Source: Hyphomicrobiaceae bacterium | Lineage (GTDB): Bacteria > Pseudomonadota > Alphaproteobacteria > Rhizobiales > Hyphomicrobiaceae | Direction of reading: 5' to 3' | Assembly (NCBI GenBank): GCA_020442185.1 | Contig: JAGRKS010000004.1 | Location: 1 to 43,824 of the forward strand | Length of the DNA stretch: 43,824 nt | Shown: one piece after another, positions 23,303 to 31,896 of the stretch | Position numbering within the stretch: position 1 is the stretch's first letter | Layout of the letters: each line of letters begins with the position of its first letter | Program-made: the position numbers and the translations under genes | Notes under the pieces: generated by a model | Told to the model about the DNA's origin: nothing | Seen by the model: the letters and a program-made list of their open reading frames with translations, nothing else | The model's database searches: none

Positions 23303-24229
23303 ATGGCATCCGACAGCGCGAAAGCACGCACCAACGTTTACGACACGATCACCGCCAAGATCATCGCGGCGGTCGAGGCCAATCCCGGCGATCCGGTGAT
23401 GCCCTGGCAGCGCGGAGGCTTCTCGCCGACGCTGCCGGTCAACGCCACCACGCACCAGCCCTATCGCGGCATCAACATCCTGTCGCTCTGGGTGTCGGCA
23501 CTCGATCACGGCTACCAATCCGGCGAGTGGGCAACCCTCAAGCAGTGGAACGCCGTCGGCGCGCACGTGCGCAAGGGCGAGCGCGCCAGCCCCATCGTGT
23601 TCTATCGCGAGATTGAAATTAAGGGCGAGCCGGCGGCCGATACCGGCGGCGACGGCGAGGCGGAGGTGCGCCGCATGGCGCGCGGCTATTGGGTGTTCGC
23701 CGCCGAGCAGGTCGACGGCTACACGCCCGCCACCGCCCTGCCACCCAATCCGGTGGAGCGCATCGCCGCCGCCGAGGCCTACTTCGCCGCAACCGGCGCG
23801 CGCGTGATCGTCGGTGGCAGCCGTGCCTGCTACCGGCCCGCAACCGACACCATCTACATGCCGGACGAGGCGCGCTTCATCGGCAAGGATGGCCGCACGC
23901 GCACCGATGCGTGGTATCGCGTGCTCAGCCATGAGACGTCCCACTGGACGGCACCCTCGCACAGGCTCGACCGCCAGCTCGGCAAACGCTTCGGTGATGA
24001 CCAATACGCCATGGAGGAATGCATCGCCGACACGGCCGCGTGCTTCGTGTGCGCCCGCCTCGGCATCGCGGGCGAGCCGCACCCGGATCATGCGCGCTAC
24101 ATCCATCATTGGCTCAAGGTGATGAAGGCCGACTCGCGAGCGATCTTTGCCGCCGCCGCCAAGGCGCAGGAGGTCGTGGCCTATCTCGACGGCCTGCAAT
24201 CAAGCGCCGGGCAGCAACGCGCAGCCTGA
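23303..24229 (+). CDS. ardC: ArdC-like antirestriction / ssDNA-binding metallopeptidase-fold protein
   Basis: A 308-residue protein. The N-terminal ArdC domain (YDTITAKIIAAVEANPGDPVMPWQ, then PYRGINILSLW and WATLKQWNAVGAHVRKGE) binds single-stranded DNA. The C-terminal zincin-like domain has HETSH near residue 214 followed by an ECIADTAACFV segment supplying the third zinc ligand. Such proteins enter recipients with transferred DNA and protect it from restriction. ATG 23303 follows GGAG; an ATG at 23270 is in frame but unsupported. It heads a plus-strand set with the DUF3768 gene and parB, and a LexA box lies upstream. Confidence 0.9.
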   Translation: MASDSAKARTNVYDTITAKIIAAVEANPGDPVMPWQRGGFSPTLPVNATTHQPYRGINILSLWVSALDHGYQSGEWATLKQWNAVGAHVRKGERASPIVFYREIEIKGEPAADTGGDGEAEVRRMARGYWVFAAEQVDGYTPATALPPNPVERIAAAEAYFAATGARVIVGGSRACYRPATDTIYMPDEARFIGKDGRTRTDAWYRVLSHETSHWTAPSHRLDRQLGKRFGDDQYAMEECIADTAACFVCARLGIAGEPHPDHARYIHHWLKVMKADSRAIFAAAAKAQEVVAYLDGLQSSAGQQRAA

Positions 24230-24319
24230 TCACAAACCACCACAGCACCACCGACCGGCGCGCATGCCGTGCGCCGGACCGGGCGAGTGCATGCCATCGC
24301 CACCCAAGGAGTGCCGACA

Positions 24320-24679
24320 ATGACAAGCCTTCACGCGCCATCCGTTATCGATCCCACGCGCGCAGCTGCCATCGCCGCCCGCAACGATGCGCTACGGCGC
24401 AACCGGCTCGGCGGACACATCGTGATGACCGCCGCCGTCGCCGCGCTGCCGCCCGACGTGCTCACTGCCGCCGTGATTGCGATGCGCCGCTTCGACGCGT
24501 TCACGCCCGACAACGATCCGCATCAGGAGCACGATTTCGGCGCGTTCGAGCACGCGAGCGAGCGCTTCTTCTTCAAGATCGACACCTACGCCGACCACAC
24601 GCTGACCCAGGGTGCGGAGGATCCGCTCGCCCCTGGCGTCGTCCGCGTTCTGACGCTGATGCTCGCGTCCGACTACTGA
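24320..24679 (+). CDS. DUF3768 family protein
   Basis: A 119-residue protein with the family core: RNDALRRNRLGGHIVMT, AVIAMRRFDAFTPDND and EHDFGAFEHASERFFFKIDTY. DUF3768 proteins are small, common on plasmids and conjugative elements of alphaproteobacteria, and have no known biochemical function. ATG 24320 follows AAGGAG. It sits between ardC and parB with short gaps, probably in the same transcript. Confidence 0.85.
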   Translation: MTSLHAPSVIDPTRAAAIAARNDALRRNRLGGHIVMTAAVAALPPDVLTAAVIAMRRFDAFTPDNDPHQEHDFGAFEHASERFFFKIDTYADHTLTQGAEDPLAPGVVRVLTLMLASDY

Positions 24680-24708
24680 CCCAACCCGTGCAATCAAGGA
24701 GACCCGTC

Positions 24709-26424
24709 ATGACCCACACCCTGACCCAAATCCCGCTCGACCGTTTGCATGCCTCGCGCATCAACGTGCGGCGGCACGGCCCTAAGGCCATTGACAGCCT
24801 CGCTGCCTCGATCCGCTCCATCGGGCTGTTGCAACCGCTGATCGTGCGCATGAACAGTGACGGCTTCGAGGTTGTCGCAGGCGAGCGCCGGCTCAAGGCG
24901 CTGGAGCGGATCGCGCGCGAGGCCGGACCCGGCGAGGACGCGGGCACGGACGTGCCGTGCATCGTCATCGAATCTGCCGACGACGCCAGCGCCATCGAGG
25001 CCAGTCTTGCCGAAAACGTCGAGCGGCTGCCGATGGATGAGCTCGACCAGTACACCGCCTTCGCCGCGCTGATCCGCGAAGGGCGCAGCGAGGAGACAAT
25101 CGCCGAGGCGTTCGGCATCACGCCCGCCATCGTGCGGCGCCGCCTCGCGCTGGCGCGGCTGATCCCCGACATCCACCGGCTCTATCGCGCGGGCGAGATC
25201 AACGGCGAGACGTTGAAACTGCTGACGCTTGCCACCAGGGAGCGGCAAAAGGCATTTGTCGCGCTGCTGCGCGATCCCGACGCCGTGCCGCCGCCGCGCT
25301 GGCAGTTGAAAGCGTGGCTGCTCGGCGGCGCGGAGATCGCCACGTCGGCCGCGCTGTTCGACGAGGCCGACTATCACGGCGACATCAAGGGCGATCTGTT
25401 CGGGGACGAGCGCTTCTTCTGCGATGCCGAGCAGTTCTGGAAACTGCAGAACGCCGCCATTGCCACGCTGCGCGACGACCTCGCCGACAAGGGTTGGCCC
25501 GCCGTGCACGTCATCGAGCCCGCCGAGCGTTTCCACGCCTGGGACTACGAGGCCGTGCCGAAGGCCAAGGGCGGCGCGGCCTACATAGAGGTGCAGGCCA
25601 ACGGCCACGTGGAGGTGCACAAGGGGCTGCTGCCGCGCTGCGAAGCGCGCAAGGCGCTTCGTAACGCCGATCACGATGCAGTGGCCGACGAAGGCGGGGA
25701 CGACGGGGCGCGACCCGAGCGGCCGGAGTTGAGCGCGCCGCTCGCCAACTATATCGATCTGGTGCGTCACGGCGCGGTGCGGCTGGCGCTGGCGCGCGCG
25801 CCGAAGATCGCGCTGCGGGTCATGCTGGCGCACGTGATCGGCGGCGGCACGCTGTGGAAGGTGGAACCCGAGCGGCGGCAGGCCGCGAGCGAGGCCATCG
25901 ATGCCGCCGTGTCGTCGCTGCCGAGCGAGGCGGAGTTCAACGCCGAGCGGGAGACGGCGCGGAACCTGCTCGGACTCGATGGCGAGGGCCCACTCGTGGC
26001 GCCGCACAGCGGTACGCGCACCGCCGACGTTCTGGCAAAGCTGATGGAGCTTTCCGACAAGGACGTGCTGCGCATCCTCGCCGTGGTGATGGCCGAGGCG
26101 CTGGCCTGCGGTTCGGCGCTGATCGACTCCCTGGGCGAGCGGCTGGCCGTCGATGTCGGCAGGCACTGGCAGCCCGATGACACGTTCTTCGCGCTGGTCC
26201 GCGACCGGGAGGCCGTGCACGACATCCTGGCCGAGGTGATCGGCGCGAAGGAAGCCGACAGCTACCTGACCGCGACCGGCACCAAAAAGAAGGAGATCAT
26301 CCGCATGGCGCTGACCGGCGACAGCCGTGCCAAGGTCGACGGCTGGCTGCCGCGCTACATGCGGATTCCGCAGGCCGGCTACACCGGACGGGCGCTGACG
26401 GCACGGGAGCGGGCGGCAGCGTAG
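24709..26424 (+). CDS. Large ParB/Spo0J-type nuclease-domain protein
   Basis: A 571-residue protein. The ParB N domain (IPLDRLHASRINVRRHG, LQPLIVR, VVAGERRLKALE) covers residues 5-95, and a KorB-like helix-turn-helix (EETIAEAFGITPAIVRRRLA) lies near residues 125-150. The remaining roughly 400 residues are an extension seen in accessory ParB proteins of conjugative elements rather than in chromosomal ParB. ATG 24709 follows AAGGAG. No parA is adjacent, so partitioning in the strict sense is doubtful; roles in element stability or gene regulation are alternatives. The cargo region starts directly after it. Confidence 0.9.
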   Translation: MTHTLTQIPLDRLHASRINVRRHGPKAIDSLAASIRSIGLLQPLIVRMNSDGFEVVAGERRLKALERIAREAGPGEDAGTDVPCIVIESADDASAIEASLAENVERLPMDELDQYTAFAALIREGRSEETIAEAFGITPAIVRRRLALARLIPDIHRLYRAGEINGETLKLLTLATRERQKAFVALLRDPDAVPPPRWQLKAWLLGGAEIATSAALFDEADYHGDIKGDLFGDERFFCDAEQFWKLQNAAIATLRDDLADKGWPAVHVIEPAERFHAWDYEAVPKAKGGAAYIEVQANGHVEVHKGLLPRCEARKALRNADHDAVADEGGDDGARPERPELSAPLANYIDLVRHGAVRLALARAPKIALRVMLAHVIGGGTLWKVEPERRQAASEAIDAAVSSLPSEAEFNAERETARNLLGLDGEGPLVAPHSGTRTADVLAKLMELSDKDVLRILAVVMAEALACGSALIDSLGERLAVDVGRHWQPDDTFFALVRDREAVHDILAEVIGAKEADSYLTATGTKKKEIIRMALTGDSRAKVDGWLPRYMRIPQAGYTGRALTARERAAA

Positions 26425-26619
26425 GTTCCTGAGCCCCGGCAGTGGGTCCGACACTCGATGGCGGCATGCCGGCATGGGACTTTGGTTGCTTGCCCTCGCC
26501 CCAACAGCCCCCCGCACGATCCTGCCGGGATCAGGCCGCTGGGCGCAAAGGGCGGAAGTCTGACCGGCGGTATTACTTCCACCACCCCGGCCGAAACCCC
26601 AGCCGCCCAGGGCTTGCAC

Positions 26620-26946
26620 CTAATCGGTTCTCGGGCCGAACAGGATGACGCCTGCGCCGATCACGCAGATGGCCGCGCCCAGAAGGTCCCATCGATCCGG
26701 CTGGCGGGCTTCGACGAGCCACAGCCACGCAAGCGACGTTGCGGTATAGATCCCGCCATAGGCGGCATAGGCACGACCCGCGAACGCGACATCGGTTTGG
26801 GTGAGCAATAGGGCGAAAACGGAAAGAGCGGCGGAGCCGGGCAGCAGCCAGAGCACGGAATGTCCCTGCCGCAGCCACATCCAGAACGCAAAGCAACCGG
26901 AAATCTCGGCCAGGGCGGCCAGGCCATAGATCGCCACCGTGGTCAC
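26620..26946 (-). CDS. YnfA family inner-membrane protein
   Basis: A 108-residue protein, exactly the usual family length when begun at GTG 26946 (behind GGGGGAG). Four hydrophobic helices are visible: [56 protein letters not shown] and [17 protein letters not shown]. YnfA resembles small multidrug-resistance proteins, though transport by it is poorly proven. It is convergent with parB and marks the left edge of the second cargo block. Confidence 0.85.
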   Translation of the reverse strand: MTTVAIYGLAALAEISGCFAFWMWLRQGHSVLWLLPGSAALSVFALLLTQTDVAFAGRAYAAYGGIYTATSLAWLWLVEARQPDRWDLLGAAICVIGAGVILFGPRTD

Positions 26947-27096
26947 GCCGCTCCCCCGTCGTTCACGCAGGCAAGTCATCATCCCGCCAACTTCACATGA
27001 CACGCGGCGGCAACTGAGGCAACGATATCGCCGCCATCACCGCCGAGCCCTCCTGATCGTTCCTCGCGACCAGGATCGGCGGTGGCCTGCGCGACT

Positions 27097-27825
27097 TCAC
27101 CAGTGGTCTGCCGCAGCCGGTTTCGGCTTCGATGCTGCGAGCGCGATGAACGCGGCGCCAAAGGTTGTGAGGCGTGAAACCCTCCTATCGAGCGACGACA
27201 GCCATCGTGCGCAGAGACCGTATGACGGATAACAGACCGCGCCGCGAGCCGTCTCTGCTAGCAGCCCTGCCTTAATCGTCAGCTGCTTTAGTTCGCCTGC
27301 CGTTCGAAAGCGGGCAGCCCTCCACGTCTTCGCCCTGAGCCAACCGGCTATGCGGCGCTTGGCTGCCCAAATGGAACATCGACCAAGCTCGCCAATCACC
27401 AATCGTCCGCCGGGGCGCAGCACGCGCGCCATCTCACGAACGGCACGTTCTGGCGCAGGGACGAAGCAGAGCACGGTCACCGCCACGACGATGTCGAATG
27501 CGCCATCCGCAAACGGCAGCGACTGCGCATCTCCCTCGGCGAGCACAATCGTCAGGCCCGCCTCGGTGGCACGGCGACGTGCGGCGGCAAGCCCCCTTGG
27601 GTCGAGGTCGAGCCCCGTGACATCCGCGCCGGCCTGGGCCAGCCGGACACTGAACACGCCATCGCCACAACCGACGTCGAGCAGGCGCTTGCCTGATGCA
27701 GGCCCGATGAGGTCAAGAATCAGCTGTTCCTCGATTCGATCCGTGATTCGTCCCAGCTCACTCGCACGCCAGCGGCGATAGGCAGCGGGAAGCTCACCAA
27801 GATCATACGGCGGGGCAGATGACAT
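27097..27825 (-). CDS. Class I SAM-dependent methyltransferase
   Basis: A 242-residue enzyme with a complete SAM-binding motif I (LLDVGCGDGVFSVRLA), motif II (VTGLDLDPRGL), AEGDAQSLPFADGAFDIVV and motif III-like RVLRPGGRLVIGE, as in the UbiE/Coq5 and sterol methyltransferase groups. ATG 27825 follows GGAG. It is the third gene of a leftward set with the fatty-acid hydroxylase and a 30-residue open frame that overlaps its start by 23 bp. The substrate is unknown; a lipid or small-molecule substrate is suggested by the hydroxylase neighbour. Confidence 0.85.
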   Translation of the reverse strand: MSSAPPYDLGELPAAYRRWRASELGRITDRIEEQLILDLIGPASGKRLLDVGCGDGVFSVRLAQAGADVTGLDLDPRGLAAARRRATEAGLTIVLAEGDAQSLPFADGAFDIVVAVTVLCFVPAPERAVREMARVLRPGGRLVIGELGRCSIWAAKRRIAGWLRAKTWRAARFRTAGELKQLTIKAGLLAETARGAVCYPSYGLCARWLSSLDRRVSRLTTFGAAFIALAASKPKPAAADHW

Positions 27826-27895
27826 CCCAGAACTCCAGCTCCTTGTCGGCGGCGGTCACCGCCACCGCTGGACTGTCGCGCAGAGCACGTCGCAT
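27803..27895 (-). CDS. Possible 30-residue coupling or leader ORF
   Basis: An ATG at 27895 lies two bases after the hydroxylase stop and six bases after GGAGGAC. The product (MRRALRDSPAVAVTAADKEL and a further 10 residues) overlaps the methyltransferase start by 23 bp. Tight spacing and a good ribosome site support translation, perhaps to couple the two genes. The peptide itself matches nothing I know. Confidence 0.4.
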   Translation of the reverse strand: MRRALRDSPAVAVTAADKELEFWDVICPAV

Positions 27896-27897
27896 CT

Positions 27898-28809
27898 TCA
27901 GTCCTCCGTGTTCAGCTTGCTTCCTTGAGACCTTGACCAGGACTGTCCCGATAGATGTGCATCGCCACGACCCGCGCTCTCCCGCCGGCCAAGTGCATAC
28001 GCGCTGTCACCTTTCCGGAACGGCTGGGTCAGCATGCGGTCGAGACGCTGCTCGGCCGGATCGCGAATTTCCTTCACGCCGATCGTCATGCCTTCATGCC
28101 CTGCCTCGGGCTGCGCGCGGTAGGTTCCGAACAGGCGGTCCCACCAGGGCAGATTGAAGCCGAAGTTCGAGTTGGTCTCGCGCACGACGACGGAGTGGTG
28201 CACGCGGTGCATATCGGGCGTCACCACGAGCCAGCGCAGGATGCAATCGACGGGCGCTGGCAGCTGGACATTCGAGTGATTGAACATGGCGGTCGCGTTG
28301 AGCAGCACCTCGAAGATCAAAACGGACAACGCCGGCGCACCAAGTGCTCCGATCACGGTGAGCTTGATCAGCATCGACAGCACGATCTCGATCGGATGGA
28401 AGCGGGTGCCCGTCGTCACGTCGAACTCGAGATCGGCGTGATGCATCCGATGCAGGCGCCACAGCGCTGGAACGGCGTGGAAAAGGACGTGCTGCAGGTA
28501 GATGACAAGATCGAGAACCACCACCGAGACGATGATCGAGATCCAGTCCGCAGCCTGCCAGGCGTTGAACAGCCCGAAGCCCTTCGCTTCTGCCAGAAGC
28601 GCAAGCCCGACAGCGGTCGTTGGAAACAGAATGCGCACAAGCAGATTATCGACCGCAACCACCCCCAGGTTGCCGAACCAGCGCCTCGGCCGGCCGATTG
28701 CCTGCGAACGCCTGGGTGCAAGCACCTCCCACAGCGCCATGATGCTGAACACCGCGGCGAAGACCGCCAGGCGGACGACCGGCTCGTTGCTCAGCAGGAA
28801 CTCGCTCAT
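27898..28809 (-). CDS. Fatty acid hydroxylase / sterol desaturase family protein
   Basis: A 303-residue membrane di-iron enzyme. The His boxes are HVLFH, HRMHH and HRVHH, in order along the sequence, with MFNHSNV between the second and third. Hydrophobic segments at the N terminus (LAVFAAVFSIMALWEVL) and in the centre flank them. The C-terminal 40 residues after FRKGDS are hydrophilic and non-conserved. It probably hydroxylates or desaturates a lipid. It is transcribed away from the ArsR-rhodanese gene, with 93 bp between starts, so that regulator may control it. Confidence 0.85.
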   Translation of the reverse strand: MSEFLLSNEPVVRLAVFAAVFSIMALWEVLAPRRSQAIGRPRRWFGNLGVVAVDNLLVRILFPTTAVGLALLAEAKGFGLFNAWQAADWISIIVSVVVLDLVIYLQHVLFHAVPALWRLHRMHHADLEFDVTTGTRFHPIEIVLSMLIKLTVIGALGAPALSVLIFEVLLNATAMFNHSNVQLPAPVDCILRWLVVTPDMHRVHHSVVVRETNSNFGFNLPWWDRLFGTYRAQPEAGHEGMTIGVKEIRDPAEQRLDRMLTQPFRKGDSAYALGRRESAGRGDAHLSGQSWSRSQGSKLNTED

Positions 28810-28902
28810 AGGCTGCGTCCGGAATGCATCGCGAAATGCCAGGGGCCGATTGACGCCGAGGCTTCATTCAACTATTCAATTGATCGATAATGGAGGATTG
28901 AG

Positions 28903-29568
28903 ATGGCGTCAAGCGTAAGTCCGAAACGCCTGCTGTTCCGCCAATTCGCTGCTGTTGCCAAGGCGGTCGCGCATGAGCATCGCCTCGAGCTTCTGGAAGC
29001 GCTCGCCCAGGGCGAACGAAGCGTCGAGGCGCTGGCCGACTGCACCGGCCTGTCGGTCGCTAACGCTTCTCAGCACCTGCAGCGCATGCGGCGGGCCGGT
29101 CTCGTCGAGACGCGCCGAGACGGCAAGTTCATCCACTACCGCCTCACCGGCGTGGCCGTGCTCGATCTCATTGCTGCGCTCACCCGCATCGGGGAGAGCC
29201 ACGTCGCCGAGGTCGAAAAGATCGTGCGCACCTATTTCGACAGCCGTGACGCCATGGAGCCTGTGTCACGTGCCGAGCTCATGACGCGTATGAAGACGGG
29301 CGACGTCCAGGTTCTGGACGTGCGGCCGGCGGACGAATTCGCGATGGGACACATTCCGGGCGCCGTCAACATTCCGCTGGCACAATTGAAGCGCAAGCTC
29401 GCCATGCTCGATCCGGATAAGGAGGTTGTCGCCTACTGCCGGGGGCCGTGGTGTGTGCTCTCGTTCGATGCCGTCGCGCTGCTGAGGGGCCAAGGCTATC
29501 GGGTGCGCAGGCTGGAGGGCGGCCTGCCGGAGTGGCGCGCGGCAGATCTGCCCGTCGAGGCAACCTGA
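28903..29568 (+). CDS. ArsR-family repressor fused to a rhodanese domain
   Basis: A 221-residue two-domain regulator. Residues 10-95 are an ArsR winged helix (AKAVAHEHRLELLEALAQG, then LSVANASQHLQRMRRAGLVE), and residues 120-215 are a rhodanese domain (VQVLDVRPADEFAMGHIPGA) with the active-site loop CRGPWCVLS. Such fusions are thought to sense reactive sulfur through a persulfide on the rhodanese Cys. GGAGG precedes ATG 28903. The AT-rich stretch ATTCAACTATTCAATTGATC just upstream (28866-28885) is a likely operator region. It is divergent from the fatty-acid hydroxylase gene. Confidence 0.9.
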   Translation: MASSVSPKRLLFRQFAAVAKAVAHEHRLELLEALAQGERSVEALADCTGLSVANASQHLQRMRRAGLVETRRDGKFIHYRLTGVAVLDLIAALTRIGESHVAEVEKIVRTYFDSRDAMEPVSRAELMTRMKTGDVQVLDVRPADEFAMGHIPGAVNIPLAQLKRKLAMLDPDKEVVAYCRGPWCVLSFDAVALLRGQGYRVRRLEGGLPEWRAADLPVEAT

Positions 29569-29616
29569 GGCGCGTGTCGCTATGGCGCCTCAGGTCGGGC
29601 CGTGGGACTGCGGCAG

Positions 29617-30798
29617 TCAGGAGCGGCGCCGAAGCAGCAGCGGCCCAAAGACGATGACGAACCCGAGGAAAGCCGCGACCCAGGCCGTCGCGGCCAGATG
29701 CAGCATCGGCTCGCGCCAGAGGTGGAACGCGGCGACGATGCGGGCGAGCGCCGAGACCGCCGCTGCCGCGTAGATGGCCTGGATCGGCCACGTCGCGGTG
29801 AGCGTCTGTGCCGTGTGGCCGAGACTCGCGCGCGTCATCACGGCGAGCGTCATCAGGCCGATGGCACCGGCCGTCCATCCGTGCAGCGCGCCAGTGGGCG
29901 CAACCAGCGACGGCGCCAGAATAGCGAGCGCCAGCAACACGAAACCGATCGGCACGAACGCGAAGGCGACGTGCAGGATCAACACCAGCGGCTCGGCAGT
30001 CGTGCGCTCGCCGGCCCAACGCGACAGCCGTATGGCGTTAAGGACCGCGGCCAGGATGGCGAGCCACGCGGTCATGCGCGCGTCCGGCCATGCGATCCAG
30101 GCGAGTAGCGCGAGGGCGCTTGCGGCCATCACCAGCATGTCGGCGCTGTCGAAGGTAACCGGCAGACGGCCGGGTCCGCGTTTGGCCAGCCAGTTGCGCG
30201 TGAAGCTCGGGATGATGCGTCCACCGACGAGCATGATCAGCATCAGCGTTGCGGCAAGACCGATGCGCGTGCCGTAGCCATTCGCGCGACCCTCGATCGC
30301 CTCCCAGTGGAAGATTGCGTTTCCAATCAGCAGTACGCCGACGGCCGCCAGCACCTTCAGATTGCGCCAGTTCCTGCCGGCGACGATCTCGCGCGCGATG
30401 ACTGTGCCGAGTGCAGCCAGGAATGACAGATCAACCGCTGCCGCCACGGACGGTGCCACAATCGACGACATCGCGATGGCCGCGCGGCCCGCGATCCAGA
30501 TCGAGAACAGCGCCGCGAGCGGCACGCCCACCACCGGCAGGCGGCCGGTCCAGTTGGGCACCGCCGTGAGCAGAAAGCCGGCGACGACCGAAGGGACATA
30601 GCCATAGATCAGCTCGTGAACGTGCCAGTCGATCGGCGAGAAGGCCGACGGCAATGCAAGGTGACCGCTCAGCATCGGCAGCCAAAGGGCAAGTGCAAGT
30701 GCGCTCCAGGCGGCACCGAACACGAAGAACGGGCGAAAACCGTAGCTGAACAATGCGAGCCCTTGATAGGCGCGGATCTGCTCGGCGCTGGTGGTCAT
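29617..30798 (-). CDS. nnrS: NnrS family haem- and copper-containing membrane protein
   Basis: A 393-residue membrane protein with about 12 helices. Marks are FSYGFRPFF near the N terminus, DWHVHELIYGY, FLLTAVPNWTGR, GGRIIPSFTRNWL and MTRASLGHTAQ. NnrS proteins bind haem and copper, are induced under nitric oxide stress, and protect iron centres. ATG 30798 follows GGGAG; the frame upstream crosses the shared promoter. It is divergent from an NsrR-like gene and shares with it a 50-bp region bearing an inverted repeat. Confidence 0.9.
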   Translation of the reverse strand: MTTSAEQIRAYQGLALFSYGFRPFFVFGAAWSALALALWLPMLSGHLALPSAFSPIDWHVHELIYGYVPSVVAGFLLTAVPNWTGRLPVVGVPLAALFSIWIAGRAAIAMSSIVAPSVAAAVDLSFLAALGTVIAREIVAGRNWRNLKVLAAVGVLLIGNAIFHWEAIEGRANGYGTRIGLAATLMLIMLVGGRIIPSFTRNWLAKRGPGRLPVTFDSADMLVMAASALALLAWIAWPDARMTAWLAILAAVLNAIRLSRWAGERTTAEPLVLILHVAFAFVPIGFVLLALAILAPSLVAPTGALHGWTAGAIGLMTLAVMTRASLGHTAQTLTATWPIQAIYAAAAVSALARIVAAFHLWREPMLHLAATAWVAAFLGFVIVFGPLLLRRRS

Positions 30799-30839
30799 CG
30801 AGGCATGCTCCCGCACTTGCTCATCCGTGTCCTCAATTC

Positions 30840-30889
30840 GGTATTGCTGATGCGAATTATGATAGGCAATAATCAACATTGGCAATACC
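30840..30889. promoter_or_regulatory. Inverted repeat in the nnrS-nsrR divergent promoter
   Basis: GGTATTGC and GCAATACC form a perfect 8-bp inverted repeat 34 bp apart, enclosing an AT-rich core (AATTATGATAGGCAATAATC). It lies between two divergent starts (30798 and 30907), where an Rrf2-family repressor would be expected to bind. Confidence 0.5.
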
Positions 30890-30906
30890 TATTCGGATCC
30901 GCCACC

Positions 30907-31374
30907 ATGCGACTGACTGCCTTCACCGACTTCGCACTGCGTGCCCTGATGCGGCTCGCCGGCGAGCCCGACCGCACGTTCACCACTGATGAGATCGCGC
31001 GCGAGTTCGCGATCTCGCGCAATCATCTCACCAAGGTCGTGCGCGAATTGGCGGACGGCGGGTTCGTCACCACGCAACGCGGAGCCGGCGGCGGCTTCAG
31101 GCTCGCCCGGCCGGCCGGGAAGATCACCATCGGCGAGGTTGTGCGGCGGCTCGAGGCCCGCCACGCCATTGTCGAATGTTTCAGGGCCGATGGTGGCGGC
31201 TGCGTACTGACACCCCGTTGCCGGCTGAAGAGCAAGCTGGCGCAAGCGGCCCGCGCGTTCATCGAAGAACTCGACCGCACCACGCTGGCGGAATGCGCCT
31301 ACACGGCACCGCGAGGCCGGAGCGCGGCCATCAGGAGCCCGATGTCTGCTCAGCGATTGTCCGGCTCGAGGTGA
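30907..31374 (+). CDS. nsrR: NsrR-like Rrf2-family Fe-S regulator
   Basis: A 155-residue repressor. The N-terminal helix-turn-helix (TDFALRALMRLAG, then ISRNHLTKVVRELADGGFV) and GGFRLARPAGKITIGEVVR match Rrf2 proteins. Three Cys (CFRADGGGCVLTPRC) near residues 95-109 match the [Fe-S] ligands of NsrR, the nitric oxide sensor. The tail after residue 135 is not conserved. No good ribosome site precedes ATG 30907, so a leaderless or weak start is possible. It is divergent from nnrS, its likely target. Confidence 0.9.
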   Translation: MRLTAFTDFALRALMRLAGEPDRTFTTDEIAREFAISRNHLTKVVRELADGGFVTTQRGAGGGFRLARPAGKITIGEVVRRLEARHAIVECFRADGGGCVLTPRCRLKSKLAQAARAFIEELDRTTLAECAYTAPRGRSAAIRSPMSAQRLSGSR

Positions 31375-31382
31375 GGTGACGC

Positions 31383-31751
31383 ATGCGGATCGCCTGGCTT
31401 GCACTGGGGGTTGGCGCCATGGGATGCGGCATCGCGGGTATCGTGCTGCCGCTGGTCCCGACGACACCATTCCTCCTCGTCGCCGCCTACGCCTTCGCGC
31501 AGTCCTCGCCCACCCTGCATGACTGGCTCGTCACGCACCCGCGGTTCGGGCCCGTTATCGCGGATTGGCGCACGCACGGCGCCATCGATCGCCGCACGAA
31601 GGTCCTCGCCGTCATCGTCATGGTGCTGATGCTGCTCGGCTCCTGGATGGCCGGGCTTGGACTGCCGCTGCTGCTGCTGCAGGCCGGCGTGCTCGCCGCC
31701 GTGGCCCTGTTCATCCTGACGCGGCCCGACGCGCCGGCCCGGCGGCAGTGA
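31383..31751 (+). CDS. YbaN family (DUF454) inner-membrane protein
   Basis: A 122-residue membrane protein with MRIAWLALGVGAMGCGIAG, LPLVPTTPFLLVAAYAFA and a later helix pair around IVMVLMLLGSWMAGLGLPLL. The sequence LPLVPTTPFLL and the DWLVTHPRFGPVI loop are typical of YbaN/DUF454. GAGGTG precedes ATG 31383. It starts 8 bp after the nsrR stop, so the two are co-transcribed. Function unknown. Confidence 0.85.
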   Translation: MRIAWLALGVGAMGCGIAGIVLPLVPTTPFLLVAAYAFAQSSPTLHDWLVTHPRFGPVIADWRTHGAIDRRTKVLAVIVMVLMLLGSWMAGLGLPLLLLQAGVLAAVALFILTRPDAPARRQ

Positions 31752-31896
31752 TGCACACATCATGGTCCCGATCACGATCGCCCGCGCACTTCATATTCTC
31801 GCCATCGTCCAAGGCGATGTCGGGCCTGTAAACACAAAAAATTGCATTGATTTCCCGCCCGCCGCCTGCGAATTGGGCTGCTGGAGGTGCTCGCTC

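Noticed and set aside
24694..26619. Long minus-strand open frame (641 codons) opposite parB
   Set aside because: It is a high-GC antisense shadow: the plus strand has clear ParB domains and a good ribosome site, while the minus product is His/Arg/Gln-rich with no domain.
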